A stretch of DNA of 64,000 bases from Rhizophagus clarus. Taxonomy: Eukaryota > Glomeromycota > Glomeromycetes > Glomerales > Glomeraceae. Below, piece after piece: positions 10,303-20,743 of the stretch. The translations under genes were made by a program, and so were the position numbers. How positions within the stretch are numbered: position 1 is the first letter of the stretch; each line of letters starts with the position of its first letter. The notes beneath the pieces were generated by a model that was not told the origin of the DNA, made no database searches, and saw only the letters and a program-made list of their open reading frames with translations. Where the stretch lies: the NCBI GenBank assembly GCA_015698045.1, contig BLAL01000324.1:828501-892500 (forward strand), read 5' to 3'.

Positions 10303-10840
10303 TCATGTTGCGAATGTTGCGAATGTCACGAATGTTGCGAATGTCACAAATGTTATAAATGTTACGAATATTGCAAATGTTTGATATGTTAAACATATGC
10401 AATATAACAAATATGTGAAATATATGAAATAAGTAGCATTTATGTGATATGTTAGATATGTCAAGTAAATTTAGTGTAGTTGTTTTTTGTATAAATATAG
10501 GCGTTTTTAATCAATGTAAAAACAGATAATTTCGTTTTAAATAAAATAAAGCATTTATTTAATAAGTTATCTCGTTGTTAAAGTGTTAGTTTATTTGTAA
10601 ATTAATGCTTGCGTCTGAGTGTAATTGCTAGTGTGTGCATTACCTATTCGCAACCGATTAATTTACGTTTTTCTTGTTTAAGTTGATCGTGTAACCTTCG
10701 CAAATTGATCAACGGTGAAACGTTTATTAGTAATTTATTATATTTTATTTCACTTTCGCATTTACATTTAATTAATAAAAACCTTCTGCTACATATATAC
10801 AACGCTTATTTTCATAAGCATAAAAGAACTGGCATTTACA
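10272..10840 (+). repeat. 3' LTR of the Ty3/gypsy element
   Basis: 569 bp, 567 identical to the 5' LTR, followed by the ATAG duplication at 10841-10844. It carries the same TATA-like and AATAAA-like signals. Confidence 0.95.
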
Positions 10841-11177
10841 ATAGTGAACAATGAGATCGGAGTTGATCAATGATTTTTTACATGCATAAGTTGTCAACTG
10901 GAGAGGATTTTATCATGTAACTCCTTTTTTTATATTTTCTTTATGTTATATTTTTTCTTTTCTTTATTTATAACATCATTAAAAAAGGTGTAAGAATAAA
11001 ATAATAACCAAAAAAATGAATATAATATATCATAAAAATAAAAATAAAAAAATTACGTATCATGTTTTTCTGTCGATCGGAAAAAAAAAAAATCGTATAT
11101 CACATTATGTTTATTTTGAAAGTATAATCAACTTACTTTATTGATAAAATTATCACAATAACTTTATTTTCATTAAC
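10841..11177. other. A+T-rich intergenic stretch
   Basis: Right flank of the retrotransposon. No gene or RNA was seen. Confidence 0.5.
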
Positions 11178-11592
11178 CGTTGCTATGTAACAGTCGACAC
11201 AACTTCTTGATAAACTACCGTATTATACAAAAAAGAATTAACAAAGCCATAGTGTTATAGAAGTTTTTTTTTTTTTGATACAAAGTAAACGGGATTCATT
11301 TACCGGGTATGAAGCCATGGCATAATTTTACAATTAAAAAAAAACAATCATAAAAGGTTTCTATTCATATTTTTTTCTTCAACGGAAATGTAATAATAAA
11401 TATTGTCGTTATTTCAATATAAATAACACTTTGTTTCTTATAAAATTATTTCAATATAAATAACGCTGTGATTTCTTCAAGGACAACTTCTTCAACACAT
11501 CCTCAGCATTCCGCGATATTTTTTTGGCAATATGAAACCAATCAGAAATTCCTCTCATAAACACGATTGTGAATACCAGTTTATCAATGACA
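11178..11592 (+). repeat. Duplicated segment, copy A (gene 5'-end-like)
   Basis: Aligns by eye over its whole length with 16318-16701. Shared blocks are CACAACTTCTTG, CATTTACCGG, AATCATAAAAGGTTTCTATTCAT, TTCAACGGAAATGTAATAATAAATAT and AAACACGATTGTGAAT. Copy A has an extra tandem ATTTCAATATAAATAAC unit and a one-base change in length after its ATG, which breaks the short reading frame that copy B keeps. Confidence 0.7.
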
Positions 11593-14204
11593 AGGATACA
11601 CATTTTATTAATAACATATTAAAGAAATTGATAATGAAATTATGTAGCCTAATAGAGAAATCATATCGTCTTATGATGAAATTATATCATTTCTTGGTAA
11701 ATTAAATAATATTATTAGTGCCGTAAAAGACGTTATTTTTATTTATTACTTTTTCTTTCTTTCTTTTTTTTTAGAGAAGTTTAAATAAAACGACAATTCA
11801 ACCATTTGCCAAAAGTTATAGAAAATGGAAAATACCGACGGAATGTAACTATAATTTTTTATTCTTATGTGTTTATCGAGAATATATTTTTATTTTCATA
11901 AAAACTCTTAAAACTAATTAAATATATTCTTCGTAGTTAAAGAGTTCGAATATCTTTACACCAATTCTAATCATGAAACAACAACAAGGCAGCTGGAGAA
12001 AATATTTGAAGATAATAAAATTCCAGACGAGAATAAACCAATATAATTATATACTGTTTTATTTTCGTGGTACTTGCACCACAATTATTCATATTTTATT
12101 CAAACTTATTTTTCACCTACCGTTATTTAACAAATAATCAAAATCAATATATTGCATCTTTCACTCACTTTTTATTTTTAATTCCTTTCTTTCTCTTTGT
12201 CTTTCATCTATCACTAAATTTATTAAAGCAACTATAAATAAATTAATAGATTATATTATTATGTATCATATTATTTACTACAATAATTATGGATGGGTCA
12301 CGTTTAACTTACCGACAATCATCTCACCGACAAGTCGTTTCACCGACACTTAAATATCACAATAAAATTAAATATAATTTTTTTTTCTTTATACAGCTAA
12401 CTGTACAAGACAGTTAAAATTATTGTTATTATATAATACGAGATAGTGTGTATATAAAAATAGATACAGTATAAAATATATAATAGTTATTGGTTGGGGG
12501 TAAAATACCAGTCACCCCCGAAAAAGGGATGACATGATATTTTATCCACAATAACCAATAACAGGGTTATTGCATCAGTCAGAAAAGATCATGCTATTAT
12601 TATATTTACTATTGGTTGTTTAATTGTAAAAATATCTGATATTAAGCATTAAATAACAAAATATCAATTATTTAGATAGCCATTAACAAAAAATATCAAA
12701 TAAGCATGATCCTAATAAACTGACCAATAATAAGATATATTTTCAGATTAAATCTCATATATATACACAGTATATACAGTGTATACCATATATATTTTTT
12801 AATTGTTCCCTCTGATTAGTAATAAACATAAGATTAATGTTTAATGTTTCCATGATTTAAGTTTTTTTTTCCTATATCTTCTCGTACTAAATATTTTTTT
12901 TATAAAAAAATTATATTTAATTGTTATGGGTAAAAAAGAAAAAAAAAGCTTTATAAAAAGAATTTTAATTTGTACTTTTAATATGGTAGTTTTAGTCATT
13001 ACAATGCTAACTAAGTTCTTATATTTCTAAATTCTAATATTTAATATTTTTCAGTTATATTAATTTTTGAAAAAGAAATCAAATTAGCAATAAGAATTAT
13101 TCAAAATACTGATGGAAATCTTTGGAGAACTAGAGAATTTTTTCATCAAATGTCAACACTTGAGATATAAGGAGTTAATGTTGGTAAATATCATATTTTC
13201 CTGGATTTGTTAGTTAGATCTTAATACATTTTTTGATAAAAGCCAGTTAATTTAAACCATCGTAAAATGTGCTGTTGTTTACTCAAGGCTGGCCATCCAC
13301 TAGATAATGAATTGTCAACTATTGGCTTTCAATAGAATATACTGGAGACGCCTTGTGTTCCAACAAACACCTAATAACTCTATATCCAAAATTCGGCCAG
13401 CAGCCACACACTGGATGATAACTTGCCAATTGTTGAATTCTGACAGAACATGGACTACTGTAGACGCATCCTTCTTTCTTATTGATAATTCTGGAAACTT
13501 TGAAAGAAATTTTCGCGATTTAAGTTGTGCACATATCGGGCTGTTGATCAAAAAATTTTTATATACTAATGACCCATCAGTTATATAATCAACCCATCAA
13601 CTAGGCTTAAATATTAATTGGACCAATTTTTCAAATCAGCCGATATGAGAATTCATTGAAGAAAATAAAGTCTGCATTGTGCAAGGAATTATATCTTTGA
13701 TTCTGATAGAATTGACCGTACGTCCGTACCTATTGTGTGTGTTTTGCCGAGTATGTTTGATCGTAAGCTAAATTATTGTATTATAACCATCCAACTTTGA
13801 AAAGTATTGCACGTGAAGTTGTCGCGTAAAAAAATATTTTTGCAACAAGTTATTCTCTTGTCTTCATGTGAGGTTAAGTCAACATTATCCGTATATTTAC
13901 ATCCTACAAAATCCTACAATTAATCCATTAATCACATATCCTCTAAAAAATTACTAGCGTTGTCTTTTCATATACATCTTACTGTGTTTCCTCTTGTCCA
14001 AATACATAATCTTGATTTTATAATAACTTGTTTTAGCGCAAAAGTTGTAAGAACTTGTGGAATAAGGGAAGAGGAGAAGGGAAAAAGGAAAAGGTAAATT
14101 TTGTTAAAAAATTTTGTTTAAAGTTTCGTTAAGTTTAAAATGCTGCCTTTTTAAGAATTATAATGCTGATTGGCCCGTATTAATAGAAACTACCCGACAA
14201 AATT
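11593..14204. other. A+T-rich intergenic stretch with an imperfect inverted repeat
   Basis: No gene could be supported. About 12484-12563 forms an imperfect inverted repeat (GTTATTGGTT...GTAAAATACC against GATATTTTATCC...AATAACCAATAAC) around a C-rich centre, possibly a small MITE. 13290-13480 contains two degenerate direct copies of a ~110-bp unit (core TAATGAATTGTCAACT versus GATAACTTGCCAATTG). The overlapping 93-residue frame there is probably not a gene. Confidence 0.5.
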
Positions 14205-14320
14205 TCGCGATCACGTGATTTTTGGCCGCATTACGGAATTATGCACTAACACGTGAAATTGTCCGGTGACAAATAACAAGTGACAAATAAAATTTCGCCT
14301 ACCACGATCACGTGATCGGA
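14205..14320. promoter_or_regulatory. Cluster of CACGTG palindromes upstream of a spliced gene
   Basis: Three CACGTG hexamers occur within about 100 bp: GATCACGTGATT near 14211, ACACGTGAAA near 14250 and GATCACGTGATCGG near 14304. They lie about 300 bp before the ATG at 14602. CACGTG is the core recognised by many bHLH and bZIP regulators. Regulatory use is inferred from clustering and position only. Confidence 0.35.
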
Positions 14321-14601
14321 ATTAATATCTAAATGTAATAATAAAATGCGCCTATAAAGCTGACTCACGCGTTTTTTTGATGATTAGTAAATCTTTTTCG
14401 TAATCATCACGATTGAAATTAGTCCAAATTTGGTAAGTCATAACAAGCCATCAATCAAGAGTCAAAAAGTATATATACCCTCAAACTTCTATAGTTTTCG
14501 TCATTTCGTATCTAACATCCAAATCAAAAAAAAAATATTACTAGTAAGGTAGTAAGATCTAGGGAATATATAAATTTTTTGATTTACTAAAGACTGCTAG
14601 A

Positions 14602-15314
14602 ATGGAATCCACTTCGACTATTTCACTTGCCGCAACACCTACTGTTATTTTAACTGCTCCACCTGTTGCGACTACTAATGTTACAGCAACCACTCCACTT
14701 AAATTAACGCCAGATTTACGGAAAGTTCGCGACAGTTTGGCACCAGAGACGCTCATGTATTACAACTGTATTACAAGTAATGAAGATAAAGTAAATTATC
14801 TTAAGGCAATGAGAATACAAATAAAGAAAGAACATGAAAAGGGGGTATGATTTGTTTTGTTTATGATTTGTTTGATTATATCCGCCACTAAAACTGTTAC
14901 TCACTGTAAGTAACTATTTAGATTCTACGTTTTCTCAAATTTTTTTCATAGGAGTCTCTCATTCAACTACTTGTTGATATAATTGTCTTTATTATTGTCA
15001 TTTGTTTCATTGCGCTCAATTCGAAGTTCAAGAACTCGCTTTATGAAGTCATTTCATTTATAATTTCATATTTCGTTCAATGCATTGATATCATTGTAGT
15101 TCTATATAATGAAAATGGATTTAGTAAAAGATTTATTCTTTGTTTATTATTTGTATTAGTTCCTTCATTTATTTGTGGCATTGTTATAGGGTTAATGATT
15201 CGCTTTGGTATTGAACAAACAACTGCGATGGCATTAACTGGCCCGGGGATGTTATTTACTACTTGGTTTTCAAGACATGTAAAATGGATTAAATATAATG
15301 CAAGCAAATCATGA
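14602..15314 (+). CDS. Small multi-pass membrane protein, two exons
   Basis: Exons 14602-14844 and 14952-15314; the 107-bp intron (GTATGA...TTCATAG) is phase 0, and the joined frame is open for 201 codons. The first ~40 residues are Thr/Ala/Pro-rich. A charged stretch follows (DLRKVRDSLAPETLMYY, IKKEHEK). Exon 2 is strongly hydrophobic, with likely membrane helices near residues 84-102 (LLVDIIVFIIVICFIAL), 108-130 and 137-160 (FILCLLFVLVPSFICGIVIG), and perhaps a weak fourth around TTAMALTGPGMLFTTWF. The C-terminus is basic. I do not recognise the family. Clean frame continuity across the splice and a coherent membrane topology make this a likely real gene. Confidence 0.7.
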
Positions 15315-16317
15315 AATTATGAGCAATGGTTTAATTGTGTACTTACGTTAAACCACAATATTATTGGCTGACATACGTTGTTTCCGATGCAATCTTGTAT
15401 TTTTTTTCATACATACATACATACTGTATACTGCACACGAGTTCAAAAGGTTTTCTACAGAGACAGATTTTCATCTCGACCAGAATATGGCAAAGCTTGC
15501 TGGCCAGTCGAGAAGCCGAAATGTAAGAATTGTTATCCAATAATGTTATTTCTTTCTGTTGTTCTTCTAAGCCAATTTGGTGTAAAACCATGTCCACATT
15601 TGAATATATATAATATGTTAAACTTCATTTGATTAATATATAATCATGATTGTGTTGACTCGTAAATCCAAACAGAATATGTACAGTACATCTATATTGT
15701 ATACTATTTATTTTAAATAAAAATATTGACCATCTTATTCTTATTTCAATGAACTACAAGGAAACAAAAGATCCTTACTTTCGTATCGTTAAGTTAACAA
15801 AGAGCGGTGTAATCTAGTAGTTTCTATCTTATGGAAAAAAATTTTCATATAATATCTTTGATTTAGAATCAGTAAAAAAAAAGTTCATTATTAAAAAAAA
15901 AGAGAGAGGGAAGAGAAGAATTACAATACTTTTTCATCTACCATCTTCTTCAAAACAACTGTTATTTGATAATAAAATTAAAATTACTACAAATAATTCT
16001 TTAAAAATCCTTAACATTTAATTATATTAATCTCTGGATGCTTTATTTGTAAATAAATTACAGATACGTTTAAGTTTAATGATTCTGATTACTCAAAAAT
16101 TAGGCAGTCAATGAATGTAAAGGTGTGGTGTTAGAGAATATAATTGGAATCATCCTGACCCTTCACTTAAATCAATTCCATAAGATCAAGAAAGCTTTTC
16201 TCAACTTAATTGTTAAAGCATTGATTTGAATCATGTGGAATATAATGATTAGATGATACAAATCAAATATTTGAATAAACTAGTTATTGAAAGATGTTTT
16301 CAAAGACTTTTCGATAA
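15315..16317. other. A+T-rich intergenic stretch
   Basis: Downstream flank of the membrane-protein gene. Short ORFs on both strands at 15335-15632 overlap one another and have no recognisable content; no gene is called. Confidence 0.5.
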
Positions 16318-16721
16318 AATCCGTTGGTATGTACGGTCAACACAACTTCTTGGTAATCAAACCTATTATAAAAGAAAGAATTAAGTTAATCATAACAAAG
16401 TCATAGTTATAGTGTTATAGAATAGTTTTTTTTGATACAAACTAAACGAATTCATTTACCGGATATGAACATGGCATAATTTTAAATTTAAAAAAAAAGG
16501 TAATTAGACAATCATAAAAGGTTTCTATTCATTTTTTTTCTTCAACGGAAATGTAATAATAAATATTCGATATAAATAACACTGTGTTTCTTACAAGAAC
16601 AACTTCATCAACATATTCTCTTACTATATTTTTTGGCAATATGAAATCAATCAAAATTCCTCTCAAAAACACGATTGTGAATGAAGATCAGTTTAGCAAG
16701 GCACCTCCGTTGCTATTTGAG
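16318..16721 (+). repeat. Duplicated segment, copy B, with a possible first exon
   Basis: Paralogous to 11178-11592. It ends in a plausible first exon: ATG at 16641, 27 codons (MKSIKIPLKNTIVNEDQF...), then a GT donor at 16722 in a T13A13 context. No convincing second exon was found downstream, so this is either a severed gene start or a gene whose next exon I could not see. Conservation covers the leader as well as the first codons, fitting a duplicated promoter plus exon 1. Confidence 0.5.
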
Positions 16722-17937
16722 GTATTTTTTTTTTTTAAAAAAAAAAAAATGAGAACTTCTAAAAGCAAAAATAATATACTTTTATTGACGTTAACGATTT
16801 AATACATAAGAAATCTTTTGTTATTAACTTATTTTAAAGTGCATTTACTTGCGAAAGATGCAACTAAAATTTAATGATTTAATGTAAGAAAACTTTTATT
16901 AATAGGGAATGATAAATTTTAACATGAGTAAAATCAAAAATTTAACGTAAAAAGAAGAAAACAACGTGAAAAAGTAAAAGAAGGGTAAAATTTAAGAGTA
17001 ACAGGATGAAGTTTTAACGAACAAAGGTAAAGAGAAATGTGAAGTAAAAGTAACGAATTTTAGTGTGATAAAGTAAGAAACTTAATCTTGTACTTCAATT
17101 TTATGTAAGAATAAAAGGATGTTAAATAAATTTAATTAGCGTTTTATTAATATAAACAAGATATTACCATGAATAATTTATCACATAAATAAATTGTCTT
17201 TGGTTTTTTAGCCGTTAAAATTAACCTTGACGTATTTCAATGGATACAATACCTACTAAAACGTGAATCGATTTCATTTTCGTAAAATTGGGCTGGCGTT
17301 ATAAAATTCCCACGTGTAAAAAACCAATCCAGTAAAGTTTAAAATTATAAATCTGCATCTGAATCTGAAGTATTGATTTAATTGCACAAAAGTAATTTTA
17401 GAGATGACAGATGTGAGTCATGTGATATTGATGTGATATCAAATTTGACTCATTCAATCGTTATATGAAGCGGAAAATTTTTAATAATCCGATATTCCGA
17501 AGACACTTTTGGAAACCGTGTGAAAAAGAACTTTTTTTTGGGAAAAAAATCATGTGGTATATTTCAACAAAATAAGATATTCTTTTAATATAATTAGTAA
17601 CATCGTATGAGTCATTAAAAAAAAAAATCACTCATACTTTTTTCCGATCTGATCTGATGACAGTAGATGTGATATTCTGTTACAACATAAAATTGTATAA
17701 AAATACTTATTTTTCTTTTGTTTGAGAAATAATTTATCTTAATCTTTAATTCCTTTGCGTGTTCCTTCGATCTTTCCTTTTCGTTATTTTATTTTTTTCT
17801 TCTTCGTATACGTAAAAACAATTTACCCTAATCACCATATTCCTTTAATCTATTTGCGTCTTTTATTTTATTTTATTTGTTTATTTTCGTTATTTTTTTC
17901 GCTTTCTCATTTTTTAGGTGGGTGGGTGGGTACGCTC
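16722..17937. other. A+T-rich intergenic stretch
   Basis: No gene was seen. It includes a G-rich GGTGGGTGGGTGGG run at 17917-17931 just before the polypyrimidine repeat. Confidence 0.5.
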
Positions 17938-18468
17938 GTGTTTCTTTTCTTTTTCCTTCGATATTTCCTTTCTCTTTCCCTCTCGTTTTCTCCTTCCCCT
18001 CTCGTTTTCTCCTTTCCCTTTCGTTTTTCCCTTCCCTTCATTTCTCCCCTTTCGTCTTTCCCCTTTCCCTCTCGTTTTTATTTCCCCTTTTGTTTCTCCC
18101 TCCCCTTTCGTTTTTTTCTTCCCTTTCGTTATCCTCTTCCATTTCGTTTCTCCCCTTTCCCCTACGTTTTTCCCTTCCCTTTCGTTTTTCCCCTTTCCCG
18201 TTTTTCCTCTCCCTTTGTCTTTCCCCTTTCCCGCTCGTTTTCATTTTTCCTTTCGTTCCTCCCCTTCCCTTTCGTTTTTCCCTTCGTTTCTCCCCCTTTC
18301 CCCTTCATTTTTCCCCTTTCCCTCTCGTTTTCCTTTCCCCTTTCGTTTCTCCACTTCCCTTTCGTTTTCTCCCTTTCCCTCTCGGTTTCCCTTTCCCTTT
18401 TCTTTCCCTCTCGTTTTTCCCCTTTCCTTTCGTTTTCCTTTCCCCTTCGTTTTCCCTTTCCTTTTCCT
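17938..18468. repeat. 530-bp polypyrimidine minisatellite
   Basis: The plus strand is almost only C and T, with regular single CG steps: degenerate units such as CCCTTTCGTTTTTCCC and CCCTCTCGTTTTC repeat about every 15-35 bp. All three plus frames and several minus frames stay open because of the composition, giving Phe/Ser/Pro or Lys/Glu/Arg/Gly runs that I do not treat as proteins. The strict strand asymmetry makes triplex (H-DNA) formation plausible. Confidence 0.85.
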
Positions 18469-20507
18469 GATCAAAGTTGCTGCACCTCAACGTTGGTGAT
18501 CAGGTGACAACAAGTTTTTTTTTAAAAAACTTGGCTAAGTCAGCAACATCACATGTCGTTAATTAATAACAAGTTAACTTAGTCATAACAGGGAGTTGTA
18601 TATGGTTCCATATGAAATTAGAAATAGTAATAATAACCGATTAATAATAAAATGTTAATAATCAGCTGAAATGTGGTTCGAACCTGGCGCAGGCATAGAT
18701 CGTCATGGAATTTCCAGGGGACACTGCGATTAAATCAAGTCTGGATGACAACTACACCATTATCTAATCAATATCAACTGAATTTAATTCAATAAAAAAT
18801 GAAATTTTTATTGTACTCTTTAATTGTTCAAAAAATTAAATTTTAGATAATTATTTATTATTAATTATTAATTATGCAAAAAAATTTTATTAACAAAAAA
18901 TAGAATTTATTCTATCATGTATAAATTTTTTTTAATTATTCAATGATTTGAAAAAAAGTGTTTATAAGATTATTTTTTATAAAAAAAACACATTTAATTA
19001 AAATACAATACTATAAAAAAACCATATATTTCTAAATTCTTTTAACCAGTATTATAGAATTATTAGGCACGTAGTATTCAATATTACGGTCAATATTTCA
19101 TGATTGTTGTCATGTGCCACGCAGTGGCACAATGACAGCCAATCATTCCACATTGACCTCCATATTGAATAACGAAGTGCCTATCCCTGGTAGCTTTAAT
19201 GATCATGATAAATTGGATACCACATCAATGTTAAAGCAAATTTGGGAATTATTTAATTTTGATAATTATTCTATTCTGATTATTCATCTAATTTTTTAAT
19301 GTAAATATAAAGTAAAAACCGGATCTCTATAGTTCGTAATGCATATTACCAGCAATAAATGATATCCGGCAATAAATGACGTCTCATGCCGAATATTTAC
19401 ATAAATTTAGATGGGCTAACTTATACGAAGTAAAATTGAATTTTGTTGATGACAAATAAAAAAAAATTTAATGCTAATAACAAGAAATTATTCTTTTATT
19501 TTTTAAAGGTGAATTTTTTGATTAGATGTTGATTGTTAATTTTTTAAGTGTCAAAAATCCATCCGACGTTTCACCTAATCCAAGTTAAAGCTAAAATTGT
19601 CGATCAAGTCTTAATAATCAAGAGTAGAGTTTGATTTTATACTATCAAATATATGATAATGATAATAAAACGAGTCTATTTTTGCAATGTTGTAATTCAA
19701 ATAAATTATCATGAAATAGTTTATATTAGATAACCAAAAATTAAGTTTATCCAATAACTCGCTGCAACATTGTATTATCAAATTAATTAAATTTAAGTAC
19801 TACACATCCGAAATGGAGCAATAAAAGAAATTTTATAATAATTCAGCAGTCGCTAAAAGATTCATTAAAAATTATTATCAATGAAAATTTTTATTAATCG
19901 TGAAACTTTGATTAAATATTATTATGGTGCAGTCGATTTTAATGTAAATCATTTAAATTTCTCAATCCTGATGTAATTAAGAACTTACAATTATTATTCT
20001 TGTTACTAATGTCAAAACCACTAGAACGGAAGTATTTATTTGAGATGAGGATCTTCGATCTTTTTTAAAACTTTAAACAAGTTAACGGTAAACGTAATAC
20101 AAGAGGAGAGCTTTTATTTTCAAATTAATTTTTGTTATAATTCAAGTATCCATTGAGCGGTTTGCAGCCAAATTGCATTAGTCAATATAGGGAATTTTTA
20201 TAATTTTATAATTTTTTGAAAATTACTATTAGATATGATATAATTTATAAAAAATAAACCATTTTTCGATGTGAAAAACCATCATAATATAAATATATGA
20301 ACGTATAAATTTTATTTGCTGATTTTTGCTGATTAATATCGAAAAATCAAAATCAGATTTCTTAAATTTCTGCCGAAATCATTTCCACCATTTATCTCAT
20401 CCAATAACTATTGAAGGTATGATAGCTTGATTTAAAAAAACTTGTGTAAATTTCTGAGATTGAAAAATAACTTTGGCCTAATATGTAACGACAAAAGGTT
20501 TTTATAC
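18469..20507. other. A+T-rich intergenic stretch with a hairpin
   Basis: No gene is supported. 19106-19137 is a strong hairpin: TGTCATGTGCCAC, loop GCA, GTGGCACAATGACA, with one extra base in the right arm. A 61-residue frame beginning beside it (19114-19299) has no recognisable content. A T-arm/B-box-like GGTTCGAACC occurs at 18673 without a foldable tRNA around it. Confidence 0.5.
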
Positions 20508-20603
20508 TATTTATTCTCACGATAAACGACACATCATTACATTTAACTCTTATGAATCATATTAAGCTACTTTATATGTTGTTTATCGTGAGAATAAATA
20601 ATA
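20508..20603. repeat. Inverted repeat with ~24-bp arms
   Basis: TATTTATTCTCACGATAAAC plus GACACA at 20508-20533 is matched in reverse complement at about 20578-20603, with a spacer near 45 bp and one or two mismatches. It lies about 120 bp upstream of the disrupted gene at 20721 and could be a tiny MITE or a transcribed hairpin. Confidence 0.7.
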
Positions 20604-20743
20604 ATATTAGTAATAACATAAAATATTTAAATAGCTTATAAACTTTATGAAACTTGTTCTTCTCTAAATAAGTCTTGAATACCTTCCTGAGTAATATTTA
20701 ATAAACATTAATCATTAATCATGTTAGGTATTAAAAAAAATTA

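Larger units (their letters stand above)
3447..10840 (+). mobile_element. Ty3/gypsy LTR retrotransposon, nearly complete, recent
   Basis: The element is 7394 bp, bounded by 569-bp LTRs (TGTTACGATC...GGCATTTACA) and flanked by ATAG on both sides (3443-3446 and 10841-10844), a 4-bp target duplication. The order is LTR, primer-binding site, gag, protease, reverse transcriptase, RNase H, integrase, extra ORF, polypurine tract, LTR. Integrase lying downstream of RNase H is the Ty3/gypsy order. The LTRs differ at only two sites, so insertion was recent. Visible defects are one amber codon in pol and a His-to-Tyr change in the Gag zinc knuckle. Integrase is in its own frame. The copy may be non-autonomous but could be mobilised by an intact sister. 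Confidence 0.95.

Noticed and set aside
13307..13588. 93-residue protein
   Set aside because: It spans a degenerate direct repeat, is matched by an equally long minus frame, and shows no family motif or splice context.
17755..18507. 250-residue Phe/Ser/Pro-rich protein
   Set aside because: All frames are open because the DNA is a polypyrimidine repeat; the composition explains the ORF.
18665..18700. tRNA or SINE B box (GGTTCGAACC)
   Set aside because: On neither strand is there a matching acceptor stem, D-arm or anticodon arm at the right distance, and no A box was found. Treated as a chance or relic motif.
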